From: Clostridiales bacterium CHKCI001
GTDB taxonomy: Bacteria; Bacillota; Clostridia; Lachnospirales; Lachnospiraceae
Direction: 5' to 3'
Length of the DNA: 64,000 nucleotides
Assembly: GCA_900045905.1 (NCBI GenBank)
Contig: FCNS01000008.1
Coordinates: forward strand, 124,001 to 188,000
Under the pieces are notes generated by a model. That model had not been told where the DNA came from. It ran no database searches and saw only the letters and a list, made by a program, of their open reading frames with translations. Below, one piece after another: positions 16,877-25,929 of the stretch (its first letter is position 1; each line of letters opens with the position of its first letter). The position numbers and the translations under genes are program-made.

Positions 16877-18718
16877 TTATTTTTTCTTTGATTGTCCTAA
16901 TAGTTCTTCTAAATAACGGCTTGGCAAAAGCGGTTTGTTATAACGTTCCTTTAATGAATAGATATGAAGATAATTTTTTGCCCTTGTCATAGCCACATAA
17001 AATAATCTTCGTTCCTCTTCTAAATCTGCATCCAGCACCGCCTTCGTATGGGGTACAATTGATTCATTTACATCTGGAAGAAAAACAGCCTGATACTCTA
17101 ATCCTTTCGCACTATGCATCGTGCTAATCTGCACTCCATCTTTTTGTAATTGCTGATAAGAAGTTTTTTCTTTTAATTCTTGTGTATAGTCATAAATATG
17201 CTGCTTCCACTCTGCCAAGGTTTTATAATTATTTGCACTTTCTTGCAGTGCATCCAATACTTCCATTAATTCATCTGGTTTCATTCTACGGTATTGTGCA
17301 TACTCCCTGACAAAACTCTCATAATCAATTCCTTTACGAATAAAATTAATAGCTGCATAAGGAGCCATCATCCGAAGCATTTTCAGTTCATATTCCATTC
17401 GATCAATTCGATCTAACATCCAGTCTTTCTCTCTATAATATCCTCGCAGTAAATTCATCGTAACTCTTTGTTCTGATAATGCTTCTCTATGAATATAACG
17501 CTTTGGACGATTGATAATTTTTAAAAATGCAGCTCTGGAATCATCTCCAGCTGCTATTTCCATATAGGTTAATAGATCTCTTGTAATCCAATGCTCAAAT
17601 AGATTTGGAATTTGATCTCTCATTTGAAATGGAAGATTTGCCTCAATCATTTTTTCTACGATCGCACGTGCTCCAATATTGGTTCGTACAAGTACAGCCA
17701 TATCGGAATAGGCGATCCCATGTTCCTGATAATCATGAATCTGTTCTAGGATGGCTGTTGTCTCTTCCTGCACAGACTGACATTGACGAATATAAATAGA
17801 GGCTCCCGCTGGATGAGAGGCTCGAATTTGCTTTTGAAACCGAGTTTTATTATGCACAATAAGCTGCCCTGCTGCTAAAACAATCGATTTTGAAGAACGG
17901 TAGTTCACATCCAGCAAGATACGCCTAGCATCTGGATAGTCTTTTTCAAATCCCAACATAATTTCTGGTCTGGCTCCACGAAAACGATAAATCGATTGAT
18001 CATCATCTCCAACGATAAATAAATTGTTACGAGGTTCAGCAAGCATTCTTATGATATCATATTGTACCTTATTAATATCTTGGAATTCATCAATCAATAT
18101 AAACTGATATTTTTCCCGCCATAACTTTAAAATATCAGAACGAGCAGCCAAAAGCTCATAAGTCAATAGCAGCATATCATCAAAATCAATGCGATTTTCT
18201 TTCTGCATTTTCCACTCATACTGCTCATAGATTGCCTTAAAGATCTGTTCTGAACAATTTTTGGGGTAATAATGTTCTAATGCAATTCGATCATTTTTAA
18301 TCACACTGATCTCACTCAAAATATCATTAACAAACTCATTCTCATCTTCTATTTCCAAATGAAGATTTTGTATAATTTCTCGCATAAAGGTTTGCCGTTC
18401 TTCTTCTCTAGCAATATTCTCTGCACGATAATGATAGGCATATTTTAAAATACGAAAGAAAACAGAATGAAATGTTCCAAATGTAACGGCAGTCTTTTTT
18501 CCATCCGTTAAATTCATAAATCGTTCTTTCATTTCCAGCGCTGCCGCACGTGTAAACGTAATAACTAAAATATGTTCTGGCTCTACATTATAAGATTCAA
18601 TTAAATGTTTCGTTCTGTGAGTAATTACTGTGGTCTTTCCCGAACCAGGACCAGCCAATACAAGCGCTGGTCCTTTAAAATGATGAATCGCTTCTTCTTG
18701 AGAATGATTAAATGACAT
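16877..18718 (-). CDS. UvrD/Rep-family ATP-dependent DNA helicase
   Basis: A 613-residue superfamily 1A helicase. Motif Q and Walker A are at the N terminus (FNHSQEEAIHHF, LVLAGPGSGKTT), motif II is LIDEFQDINKVQYD, motif III VGDDDQSIYRFRGA, motif IV VNYRSSKSIV, motif V STMHSAKGLEYQAVFLPDV and motif VI VAMTRAKNYLHIY. It is about 120 residues shorter than PcrA, lacking much of the 2B and C-terminal region, so it is a compact paralogue and not necessarily the essential PcrA. It is nine bases from gltX and probably cotranscribed. Functions in repair or replication-fork clearance are family knowledge. Confidence 0.9.
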   Translation of the reverse strand: MSFNHSQEEAIHHFKGPALVLAGPGSGKTTVITHRTKHLIESYNVEPEHILVITFTRAAALEMKERFMNLTDGKKTAVTFGTFHSVFFRILKYAYHYRAENIAREEERQTFMREIIQNLHLEIEDENEFVNDILSEISVIKNDRIALEHYYPKNCSEQIFKAIYEQYEWKMQKENRIDFDDMLLLTYELLAARSDILKLWREKYQFILIDEFQDINKVQYDIIRMLAEPRNNLFIVGDDDQSIYRFRGARPEIMLGFEKDYPDARRILLDVNYRSSKSIVLAAGQLIVHNKTRFQKQIRASHPAGASIYIRQCQSVQEETTAILEQIHDYQEHGIAYSDMAVLVRTNIGARAIVEKMIEANLPFQMRDQIPNLFEHWITRDLLTYMEIAAGDDSRAAFLKIINRPKRYIHREALSEQRVTMNLLRGYYREKDWMLDRIDRMEYELKMLRMMAPYAAINFIRKGIDYESFVREYAQYRRMKPDELMEVLDALQESANNYKTLAEWKQHIYDYTQELKEKTSYQQLQKDGVQISTMHSAKGLEYQAVFLPDVNESIVPHTKAVLDADLEEERRLFYVAMTRAKNYLHIYSLKERYNKPLLPSRYLEELLGQSKKK

Positions 18719-18727
18719 AGAACTTCC

Positions 18728-20176
18728 TTATGATAATTTATTGATTGCGTCTTCAATTCGCTTTAATGATTCTTCTTTTCCGATGATCTCCATAATTTCA
18801 CTCGCTCCGCCAGGAGTCATTTGCTTTCCAGAAACTGCTGTACGAATCGGCCACATCACATAGCCATTTTTATATCCCTTTTCTTTTACAAAATCTACAA
18901 GCAACTGATACAATGCATCATTGCTATAATCCTCTTGTGCTTCTAGACGTGGCAAGATTTCCTTTAATACTTCCAAAGAAGATTGAGCATTTGTTTTCAT
19001 TTTCTTATGGGTATACATACTAATATCATACTCTGGAACTTCCTGGAAAAAGTCAATGAGATCTGGAATATCTGGGAAAACTTCAATTCGTGTTTTTACA
19101 AGTTCTGCAATCTTGTCCAGTTTGCAATTTCTTGTTACAACACTCTTAATATATGGCATCGCCATATCCATATAAGTATCCATGTTCATTGCTTTAATAT
19201 ATTCTCCATTCATCCATTTCAGCTTTGTATAATCAAATACCGCTGGAGACTTGCTCATATGATGATAATCGAAATTTTGGATTAATTCTTCCATACTCAT
19301 AATCTCTTGATTATTTTCTGGACTCCATCCAAGCAAAGCAACAAAATTTACAATTGCTTCTGTTAAAAAACCTTGTTCGATCAAGTCTTCAAAAGAAGAA
19401 TGACCACAGCGCTTGCTTAATTTCTTATGTGTTTCATCTGTAATCAATGGGCAATGTACATAAACAGGAACTTCCCATCCAAATGCCTCATAAAGACGAT
19501 TATACTTTGGAGAGGAAGATAAATACTCATTCCCACGTACTACATGTGTAATACCCATTAAGTGATCATCTACTACATTAGCAAAATTATAAGTTGGATA
19601 TCCATCCGATTTAATTAAAATCATATCATCCAATTCAGAATTATCCACTGTAATATCACCATAAATTTCATCATGAAATGTTGTGGTACCTTCGGTTGGG
19701 TTGTTTTGGCGAATTACATATGGTTTACCTGCTGCAAGATTTGTTTCTACTTCTTCTTTACTTAAATGAAGACAATGCTTGTCATAAATACTAATTTCTT
19801 TTCCTGCAATTTCCTGTTTCAAAGATTCCAAACGTTCTGCATCACAAAAGCAATAATAAGCTTCTCCTTTTTCTACCAATTGTTTGGCATACTCTAAATA
19901 AATACCTCTTGCCTGACGTTCGCTTTGCACATATGGTCCACATCCACCATCTTTATCTGGACCTTCATCATGAATCAAACCTGTCTTTTTCAATGTACGA
20001 TAAATAATATCAACTGCACCTTCAATATAACGTTCTTGATCCGTATCCTCGATACGTAAAATAAAATCTCCACCCTCATGCTTTGCAATCAGATAGGCAT
20101 ATAATGCAGTACGCAGATTTCCTACATGCATACGTCCTGTTGGACTTGGTGCAAATCTTGTTCTAACCTTACTCAT
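18728..20176 (-). CDS. gltX: glutamyl-tRNA synthetase
   Basis: A 482-residue class I aminoacyl-tRNA synthetase charging tRNA-Glu, and possibly tRNA-Gln as in most Firmicutes. [20 protein letters not shown] carries the HIGH-type motif (MHVG) and [10 protein letters not shown] the KMSKS-type motif (KLSKR). The region [10 protein letters not shown] is the usual zinc-like site. Length is normal. It heads a two-gene unit with the helicase and has its own promoter; the leader is about 90 bases with no T-box features recognised. Confidence 0.96.
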   Translation of the reverse strand: MSKVRTRFAPSPTGRMHVGNLRTALYAYLIAKHEGGDFILRIEDTDQERYIEGAVDIIYRTLKKTGLIHDEGPDKDGGCGPYVQSERQARGIYLEYAKQLVEKGEAYYCFCDAERLESLKQEIAGKEISIYDKHCLHLSKEEVETNLAAGKPYVIRQNNPTEGTTTFHDEIYGDITVDNSELDDMILIKSDGYPTYNFANVVDDHLMGITHVVRGNEYLSSSPKYNRLYEAFGWEVPVYVHCPLITDETHKKLSKRCGHSSFEDLIEQGFLTEAIVNFVALLGWSPENNQEIMSMEELIQNFDYHHMSKSPAVFDYTKLKWMNGEYIKAMNMDTYMDMAMPYIKSVVTRNCKLDKIAELVKTRIEVFPDIPDLIDFFQEVPEYDISMYTHKKMKTNAQSSLEVLKEILPRLEAQEDYSNDALYQLLVDFVKEKGYKNGYVMWPIRTAVSGKQMTPGGASEIMEIIGKEESLKRIEDAINKLS

Positions 20177-20266
20177 AGCATCTTTCTCCTATTTACTTTG
20201 TTAATATTCTTGCCAGGAACAAAATCTTTGTCCTTTTATAAATTGTTTCCCTTGATTTACTCAGCC

Positions 20267-20295
20267 ATTATATCCCATTCTTCTCAAAATAACAA
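20267..20295 (-). promoter_or_regulatory. gltX promoter
   Basis: -35 TTGTTA (20295-20290), 17-bp spacer, -10 TATAAT (20272-20267). Confidence 0.65.
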
Positions 20296-20488
20296 TAGTA
20301 ACCCAAAAGTTTTCCATAACATGCATATAGATACTCGAAATCCATTCCATATTTTTTATCATACATTATAATTAAAGTATATTATTATTTGTACCATTCT
20401 TCTTTTTCTTTTTTATCGTTCTTTTTTCAGAGAAATTATAAAAAATATCTTAAAAGTTTAAAAAAATGATGTCTTTCCGATTTTTTAC

Positions 20489-20517
20489 TTGTTCATTCTA
20501 CCGTATAGTAGTATAAT
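20489..20517 (+). promoter_or_regulatory. alcohol dehydrogenase promoter
   Basis: -35 TTGTTC (20489-20494), 17-bp spacer, -10 TATAAT (20512-20517). The predicted transcript has a leader of about 70 bases. Confidence 0.7.
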
Positions 20518-20594
20518 AGAAGAACAAAAGAAAACGAGATAGTCCTCTTAATTAGAGAAATTTGGAGAGGATAAAATAGAAAGGAGTTTCACTT

Positions 20595-21767
20595 ATGAAC
20601 AGATTTACGTTACCAAGAGATATTTACTATGGCGAAAATGCATTGGAAGTGTTAAAAACATTAAAAGGAAAAAAAGCAATTCTGGTACTCGGTGGTGGTT
20701 CTATGAAACGATTTGGCTTCGTGGATAAGGTACTTTCTTATTTAAAGGAAGCTGGAATAGAAACACAATTATTTGAAAATGTAGAACCAGATCCATCGGT
20801 TGAAACTGTTATGGCAGGTGCAAAGGCAATGCGTGAATTTGAACCAGACTGGATTATTGCTATGGGTGGAGGATCTCCAATTGATGCAGCTAAGGCAATG
20901 TGGACATTCTATGAATATCCAGATACAACATTTGAGCAATTAATTACTCCATTTAGTTTCCCAACCTTGCGTACAAAGGCAAAATTCCTTGCAATTCCTT
21001 CTACCTCTGGTACAGCCACTGAAGTAACTGCTTTCTCTGTTATTACCGACTATTCTACTGGCGTAAAATATCCATTGGCAGATTTCAACATTACTCCTGA
21101 TATCGCAGTTGTCGATCCATCTCTGGCTGAGACAATGCCTCCAAAGTTAACTGCACATACTGGTATGGACGCATTAACCCATGCAATTGAAGCTTATGTA
21201 TCCACATTAAATACTCCATTTACCGATCCACTTGCAATCAAAGCAATTCAAATGGTATTTAATTACTTACCAGACTCTTATTCTGGAGATATGAAAGCAA
21301 GAGAACAGATGCATTACGCACAATGTCTAGCAGGTATGGCGTTTTCTAATGCATTACTTGGTATCGTACATTCTATGGCTCACAAAACAGGTGCTGCATT
21401 CTCTACAGGACATATTCCTCATGGATGTGCAAATGCAATTTATCTTCCATATGTAATTAAATACAATGCCAAATGTGCCCAAGGCCGCTATGCAGATATC
21501 GCAAGAAGCATTGGTATTACAGGTACAGATGCAGAATGTGTAGATGCACTTTGCAAGAAAATTGATGAATATAATGTAAAATTAAATATTCCTAAAACAT
21601 TAAAAGAGTTTGGAATTAACGAAGAAGAATTTTTACAGAAAGTAGACAAGATTGCAGAATTAGCAGTTGGGGATGCATGTACTGGTTCAAATCCAAGACC
21701 AATCACACCTGCTGAAATGGCAAAATTATTAACTTGTACTTATTATGGTACAGAAGTAGATTTCTAA
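20595..21767 (+). CDS. iron-containing alcohol dehydrogenase
   Basis: A 390-residue group III (Fe-ADH) enzyme, probably reducing an aldehyde to ethanol or butanol with NAD(P)H during fermentation. The nucleotide-binding motif GGGSPIDAAKAM is near residues 95-106. Metal ligands lie in DPSLAETMPPKLTAHTGMDALTHAIEAY (about 170-205) and in IVHSMAHKTGAAFSTGHIPHG (about 255-275). AAAGGAG precedes the ATG. The gene stands alone with its own promoter and terminator. Substrate range within the family (ethanol, butanol, 1,3-propanediol) cannot be fixed from sequence. Confidence 0.92.
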   Translation: MNRFTLPRDIYYGENALEVLKTLKGKKAILVLGGGSMKRFGFVDKVLSYLKEAGIETQLFENVEPDPSVETVMAGAKAMREFEPDWIIAMGGGSPIDAAKAMWTFYEYPDTTFEQLITPFSFPTLRTKAKFLAIPSTSGTATEVTAFSVITDYSTGVKYPLADFNITPDIAVVDPSLAETMPPKLTAHTGMDALTHAIEAYVSTLNTPFTDPLAIKAIQMVFNYLPDSYSGDMKAREQMHYAQCLAGMAFSNALLGIVHSMAHKTGAAFSTGHIPHGCANAIYLPYVIKYNAKCAQGRYADIARSIGITGTDAECVDALCKKIDEYNVKLNIPKTLKEFGINEEEFLQKVDKIAELAVGDACTGSNPRPITPAEMAKLLTCTYYGTEVDF

Positions 21768-21817
21768 TCAATAAAAGAAACTTGTACGAGAACATTCGTT
21801 ACATAGTATGAAAATAT

Positions 21818-21877
21818 AAAAAATACCAGAACGAGCAGATCTTCGCAAAATCATAATACTCTCATTCTGGTATTTTT
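21818..21877. terminator. bidirectional terminator between adh and the exporter genes
   Basis: AAAATACCAGAA (21820-21831) pairs with TTCTGGTATTTT (21865-21876) around a 33-base loop. A/T tracts on both sides suit the two converging genes. Confidence 0.7.
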
Positions 21878-22327
21878 CTATAAATCTTTTACATCTTGAA
21901 TCGGCTGTTCCCTTTTCAACATAATAAAAATGGTATCTGCAAGAAAAATAGCCAATGCAATTGCTCCTGCAATATTCAAAGTCAAAATCAAATTGTTCGC
22001 TGATAATGTATTTTGTTGTGCAATCAAATAATAAACCATCTGATAAATCTGGCGTCCTGGTACAAGTGGAAGAATTCCTCCTAATAAAAAAACAGTAACT
22101 GGAGTTCTCATCCTTCTTGCCATCATATGACTATAAATTCCAACCGAAAAAGCTCCAATAAAATTAGCGAACACAACACTTTGCAGCAAATCCAATGTAA
22201 ACAAATAGCACATCCATGCGAATCCTCCACCAATTCCCGCATAAACAATAAACCGTCTTGGTGTTTCGGTAGAAAATCCATAACAGCATACTCCAATAAA
22301 CGCTGCGACTACTTGAATGACATTCAT
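21878..22327 (-). CDS. threonine/serine exporter, small membrane subunit (ThrE_2-like)
   Basis: A 149-residue membrane protein with about four to five helices and the phrase GGILPLVPGRQIYQMVYYL typical of the ThrE_2 domain. In two-gene systems it pairs with a larger ThrE protein with a cytosolic domain, encoded 50 bases upstream here. Together they would export threonine, serine or small peptides from the cytoplasm. It ends against a shared terminator. Confidence 0.85.
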   Translation of the reverse strand: MNVIQVVAAFIGVCCYGFSTETPRRFIVYAGIGGGFAWMCYLFTLDLLQSVVFANFIGAFSVGIYSHMMARRMRTPVTVFLLGGILPLVPGRQIYQMVYYLIAQQNTLSANNLILTLNIAGAIALAIFLADTIFIMLKREQPIQDVKDL

Positions 22328-22377
22328 ATTTTCCTCCTTATCACTGATCTTCCTATTTCTTATTTTATCACAATGAT

Positions 22378-23151
22378 TTATCCAACGAAAATTCCAATTC
22401 CAACTCCAAGTGCCACTGCGGCTGCAACGAGTACAGCTTCTGTCATCCGTGCCAAACCAGCCGTATAATCCCCATATAAAATATCACGAATTGCATTTGT
22501 AAATATCATTCCTGGAAGCAAAGGCATAATGGAACCAATAATCATTTGATCATCATGTAAATTAATTGGGAAAAGATCTGCAAATATCCGTGCCATTATC
22601 GTTACCATTGTTGCGGATAACATAGTCCGAAAAAACTTTGTAATTTTCGTCGTTTGAAATACAGCTAGTAAGGCGGCTAAAAAACATCCAATAAAAAGTG
22701 TAAACACAGCATCTAATAATGTTCCTCCAACTAAAATTGTAAATGAAGAACTTACTCCAATAACCCCAACTGCATTTAGGACAGCTCCATACTGTTTTTC
22801 AAAATGCAAAAATTTCAATTGCTGTTCTGCTTCATTTAATGTCATTTCTTTTGCACAGAGCCTTCTAGATAAATTATTTACCTTATAAATCATATTTAAG
22901 TTAACATTACGTCTTCTTATTCGCTTTACTACAGTAAGAGGTTGTTTTTCTTTCTCATACAACGTTACAATAATTCCTGTAGCAATCACAAGGCTGGAAC
23001 TCTCACTGTTAGGATAGAGCTTTAAAATATGATGAATCGTATCTTCTACACGATAGGTTTCTGCACCATTTTCTAACATAATGGCTCCTGCTTTTACTGC
23101 TATATCCATAATTTGATAACCATCTGGCTTTTTTGTCTTCATTTGATCCAT
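22378..23151 (-). CDS. threonine/serine exporter, large subunit (ThrE-like)
   Basis: A 257-residue protein. An N-terminal cytosolic domain (about 1-115, with AGAIMLENGAETYRVEDTI and a VVKRIRRRNVNL motif) is followed by five membrane helices including PLLPGMIFTNAIRDILYGDYTAGLARM. This is the pfam ThrE arrangement. The partner small subunit is immediately downstream. Upstream lies a structured noncoding insertion separating it from feoB, so it may be read through from feoAB or start within that element. Confidence 0.87.
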   Translation of the reverse strand: MDQMKTKKPDGYQIMDIAVKAGAIMLENGAETYRVEDTIHHILKLYPNSESSSLVIATGIIVTLYEKEKQPLTVVKRIRRRNVNLNMIYKVNNLSRRLCAKEMTLNEAEQQLKFLHFEKQYGAVLNAVGVIGVSSSFTILVGGTLLDAVFTLFIGCFLAALLAVFQTTKITKFFRTMLSATMVTIMARIFADLFPINLHDDQMIIGSIMPLLPGMIFTNAIRDILYGDYTAGLARMTEAVLVAAAVALGVGIGIFVG

Positions 23152-23167
23152 TATCCTTTATAATCTC

Positions 23168-23378
23168 TTATAGTAAACTTTCATGCCCGCTTTGCGGGCA
23201 TCACCACAATATAAAAGCCGATGTCTTCGTGCTATGCACTCTCGACATCGCTGCCCGTATTCGCAATCCAGGCAAATGCCTTACTTGCTCATACAAGTCA
23301 GGTCGTCGAATGACCATTCAGTACAGGGTATAAATCCCCTGCCTGTCTGGTCATTAACGACACTTTTATAGTAAACTT
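23168..23378 (-). mobile_element. structured noncoding insertion flanked by a 13-bp direct repeat
   Basis: The repeat TTATAGTAAACTT occurs at 23168-23180 and 23366-23378, the second copy being the last codons and stop of feoB. The 185 bp between (23181-23365) are unusually GC-rich for the window and full of paired segments: GCCCGC/GCGGGC, GATGTC/GACATC, ATGACCA/TGGTCAT and CAGGG/CCCTG. No reading frame is credible. The arrangement looks like a small non-autonomous element with a target duplication. The hairpin module at its left end also occurs at 44284-44321. Confidence 0.55.
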
Positions 23379-25366
23379 CCTATCTGGAATACAAGAGTTG
23401 CCATTATCCACGCAAGAACAAGCTGAAAAATTACCATTCCAAGCGTCCACCTCCAAGAATGTGTTTCTCTTTTAATTGTCGCAATCGTTGCAATACATGG
23501 AGTATAAAGCAAACAAAAGATCATCAGCGCATAGGCATTTAGGCTTGTAAATCCACTGGCTCCTAAAATTCCACTGAGTGTAGCCATACCCGCTGTGGAA
23601 TTAATATTATTAATACTAAATAGAACAGAAAAACTCGATACTACTACTTCCTTTGCAGAAATTCCACATAGTAGTGCCAATCCAATTTGCCACATTCCAA
23701 GCCCCGCAGTTGATAAAATTGGTTCCATCCAGTGTCCAAATGCAGCTCCAAAGCTCTCTGATACATCTGTAACCATACCACTTCCATTAAAGTTTAATAC
23801 AAACCATAACACAATTGATGCTAAAAATATAATTGTACCCGCTTTTGTTAAATAATCTTTCACTTTTTCCCATACATAAATACGAATGGTTCTTGGATTT
23901 GGAGTTTTATATTCAGGAAGTTCAATCATAAGAATCCCTGTATCTCTTGCTTTTGTTATTTTGGACACGATTAAAGCAATTAAAATTGCCATTACAACCC
24001 CAATAATATACAACGAATAAGAAACAATCATCGCATAGGAATCAAAAAACATATCCGCAAACAGCACATAAATTGGCAAACGTGCAGAACAGGACATAAA
24101 CGGAGTTAACAAAATTGTTCTCCTCCTATCTGCCTCCTTTTCTAGTGCCCTTGTTGCCATGACTGCTGGAACCGTACATCCAAATCCAAGTATCATTGGC
24201 AAAAACGCTTTTCCAGACAGTCCGACTTTTCCCATTACACCATCCATCACATAGGCTACACGCGCCATATATCCACTGTCTTCCAGAAGAGCAAGTGCTA
24301 AAAATAGAATAAAGATATTAGGCAGAAATGTTAAAATTCCTCCAACACCTGCTATAATTCCATCTACAATCAAAGAAATCATCCAGTCACTAACATTTGC
24401 TGCTTCCAAGAAGGAGGTAACTGTTCCTGAAAACAGTTCAAGACAGACTTCAAAATATCCTTTTAGGAAATCTCCAACTGTAAATGTAAAGAAAAACACA
24501 AGTGCAATAATTCCTAAAAATATTGGAAGTCCCCAAAATGGATGCGTCAACCATTTATCAATTCTTTCTGTGAATGCAACCTTTTCGTCTCGATTAAAAA
24601 GACATTCATCTACTACTTCTTCTATGTACTCATATTTTTGGTTAATAATTTCATTTTCATAACTTCTATCCACAATATCTTCAATTAAAATTGGATGATC
24701 TTTTACTACTGTCTCATCGTTTTCTAATAGCTTAATCGCATGCCAGCGTAGAATTTGATGGTCATCACCATATTCTTTTTTTAATCGATCTATCAATTGT
24801 TCTATCTTATTCTCAATTTCATCCGAATAAGTTACAACCTTCTCATCTGGAACTTCCTGATAATGATGCACAACTGCATGCATTAATACATCCAATCCCG
24901 TTCGTTTTCTAGCGGAAACTGGAACAACTGGTATATCTCCTAATACCTCAGGTAAGCGATGTAAGTCGATTTCCATTCCCCTTTCTTCTACAATATCCAT
25001 CATATTTAATGCTACAATTACTGGTTTTCCAAGTTCCAGCAATTGCATGGTTAAATATAAATTTCTTTCTAAACTAGAGGCATCTACTACATTGATAATA
25101 ACATCTACGTTCGATTCCAATACTTCTTTTCTCGATACTCGTTCTTCAATTGTATAAGAAGTTAAACTATATACTCCAGGCAAATCTACTAAAGTGAGTT
25201 TCGTAGATTTATAGTTTGTATATCCTTCTTTTCTTTCTACGGTAACTCCTGGCCAGTTTGCTACTTTTAAATTCGCACCCGTATATGCATTAAAAAGGGT
25301 TGTCTTTCCACAATTTGGATTTCCCATAAAGGCAACTGTAATATGTTTTGGTCTCTCTTTCATCAT
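23366..25366 (-). CDS. feoB: ferrous iron transporter FeoB
   Basis: About 666 residues. An N-terminal GTPase domain has G1 GNPNCGKTTLFN, G3 DLPGVYSL and G4 NMMD. A helical spacer domain follows (about 170-265), then the membrane part with two gate repeats, FGCTVPAVMATRAL and PFMSCSARLPIYVLFADMF. It imports Fe2+ across the cytoplasmic membrane. The feoA stop overlaps an ATGATG; the first ATG (25366) gives a 4-bp ATGA overlap, while the second (25363) is seven bases from AGGAGG and may be the true start. The final codons belong to the direct repeat of the adjacent insertion. No FeoC domain or gene is seen. Confidence 0.95.
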   Translation of the reverse strand: MMKERPKHITVAFMGNPNCGKTTLFNAYTGANLKVANWPGVTVERKEGYTNYKSTKLTLVDLPGVYSLTSYTIEERVSRKEVLESNVDVIINVVDASSLERNLYLTMQLLELGKPVIVALNMMDIVEERGMEIDLHRLPEVLGDIPVVPVSARKRTGLDVLMHAVVHHYQEVPDEKVVTYSDEIENKIEQLIDRLKKEYGDDHQILRWHAIKLLENDETVVKDHPILIEDIVDRSYENEIINQKYEYIEEVVDECLFNRDEKVAFTERIDKWLTHPFWGLPIFLGIIALVFFFTFTVGDFLKGYFEVCLELFSGTVTSFLEAANVSDWMISLIVDGIIAGVGGILTFLPNIFILFLALALLEDSGYMARVAYVMDGVMGKVGLSGKAFLPMILGFGCTVPAVMATRALEKEADRRRTILLTPFMSCSARLPIYVLFADMFFDSYAMIVSYSLYIIGVVMAILIALIVSKITKARDTGILMIELPEYKTPNPRTIRIYVWEKVKDYLTKAGTIIFLASIVLWFVLNFNGSGMVTDVSESFGAAFGHWMEPILSTAGLGMWQIGLALLCGISAKEVVVSSFSVLFSINNINSTAGMATLSGILGASGFTSLNAYALMIFCLLYTPCIATIATIKRETHSWRWTLGMVIFQLVLAWIMATLVFQIGSLL

Positions 25367-25587
25367 GCAGCCTCCTTTACTGTAATTCCCTTTGCAATTG
25401 CTCTCCCAATCGCCCATCGAGTTCCTCTTACACGGATAATCATAGAACCGTTTCTTTTTTCATTCAGGATTACAACTTTTGTGTGTTCAATTAATCCAAT
25501 TGCTTCCAATCGTCTTTTAATACTCATATCAATATCAATTGATTGTACTTGATACGCATTTCCAATTTTTCCATCGTGTAATGTCAT
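25363..25587 (-). CDS. feoA: FeoA-type protein
   Basis: A 74-residue SH3-fold cytosolic protein that supports FeoB. The conserved IKRRLEAIGLIEHTKVVIL and RVRGTRWAIGRAIAKGI segments are present. The ATG at 25587 is eight bases after GGAG and is preferred to an in-frame ATG at 25611 that would place the ribosome binding site inside the gene. It is first in the feoAB unit and preceded by a riboswitch-like leader. Confidence 0.9.
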   Translation of the reverse strand: MTLHDGKIGNAYQVQSIDIDMSIKRRLEAIGLIEHTKVVILNEKRNGSMIIRVRGTRWAIGRAIAKGITVKEAA

Positions 25588-25611
25588 AACTTCCTCTCCT
25601 GTCTTTTTCAT

Positions 25612-25745
25612 ACAAAAGCAAAGCGTTCACTTGGAATCCGCTTCGCTACTTCCTCGTGAACGCAGGTCGGTTGGTTTTCCTAATCCCTATTTAGTGCTTT
25701 ACGCACCCGAATCGAGGGACTGCCTATTCTGCGTTCAACCTATGT
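25612..25745 (-). promoter_or_regulatory. riboswitch-like leader of feoAB with mutually exclusive stems
   Basis: On the minus strand GAACGCAG (25736-25729) pairs with CTGCGTTC (25665-25658), closing a junction that can hold three helices: CCC/GGG, GTGC/GCAC and TTAGG/CCAA. The last bases of the closing stem are also needed by a second hairpin, GCGTTCAC (25663-25656) with GTGAACGC (25630-25623), which is followed by TTTGCTTTT and acts as a candidate terminator. Forming the first stem prevents the second, the logic of an ON switch. Conserved-looking AGGCAG and CCGACC flank the junction. A four-way junction before a metal-transport gene recalls the NiCo/czcD class; this class name is a guess. 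Confidence 0.6.
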
Positions 25746-25760
25746 AGCAACCGTCAACTA

Positions 25761-25782
25761 CCCACGACCACAAGGTCATGGG
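25761..25782. other. perfect 9-bp hairpin upstream of the feoAB leader
   Basis: CCCACGACC pairs with GGTCATGGG (one G-T pair) around ACAA. It resembles subterminal hairpins of IS200/IS605-type ends, but no transposase or second end is present. It could instead be a terminator on the plus strand, where TTTG follows. Confidence 0.4.
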
Positions 25783-25929
25783 TTTGTAATTACCTAGTAA
25801 TCAGAATGCTTATAACAGTTCTATTAATATTACTATATATTACAGGGTGGTTGACAGCACCCTCGTTCATCCTTTTTTATACTAACATATTTAGAAAGAA
25901 ATTGATAGTAATTTTCAGAGATATCTATT

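Larger units (their letters stand above)
20177..20594. other. 418-bp divergent intergenic region, gltX/adh
   Basis: Holds the gltX promoter and the alcohol dehydrogenase promoter, annotated separately. The adh leader contains complementary CCTCT and AGAGG segments that could form a weak stem. No gene or named RNA is visible. Confidence 0.6.

Noticed and set aside
25612-25800. Remnant of an IS200/IS605-type element
   Set aside because: The CCCACGACC/GGTCATGGG hairpin resembles such ends, but there is no transposase, TnpB fragment or second end. The rest of the interval is better explained as a leader with mutually exclusive stems.
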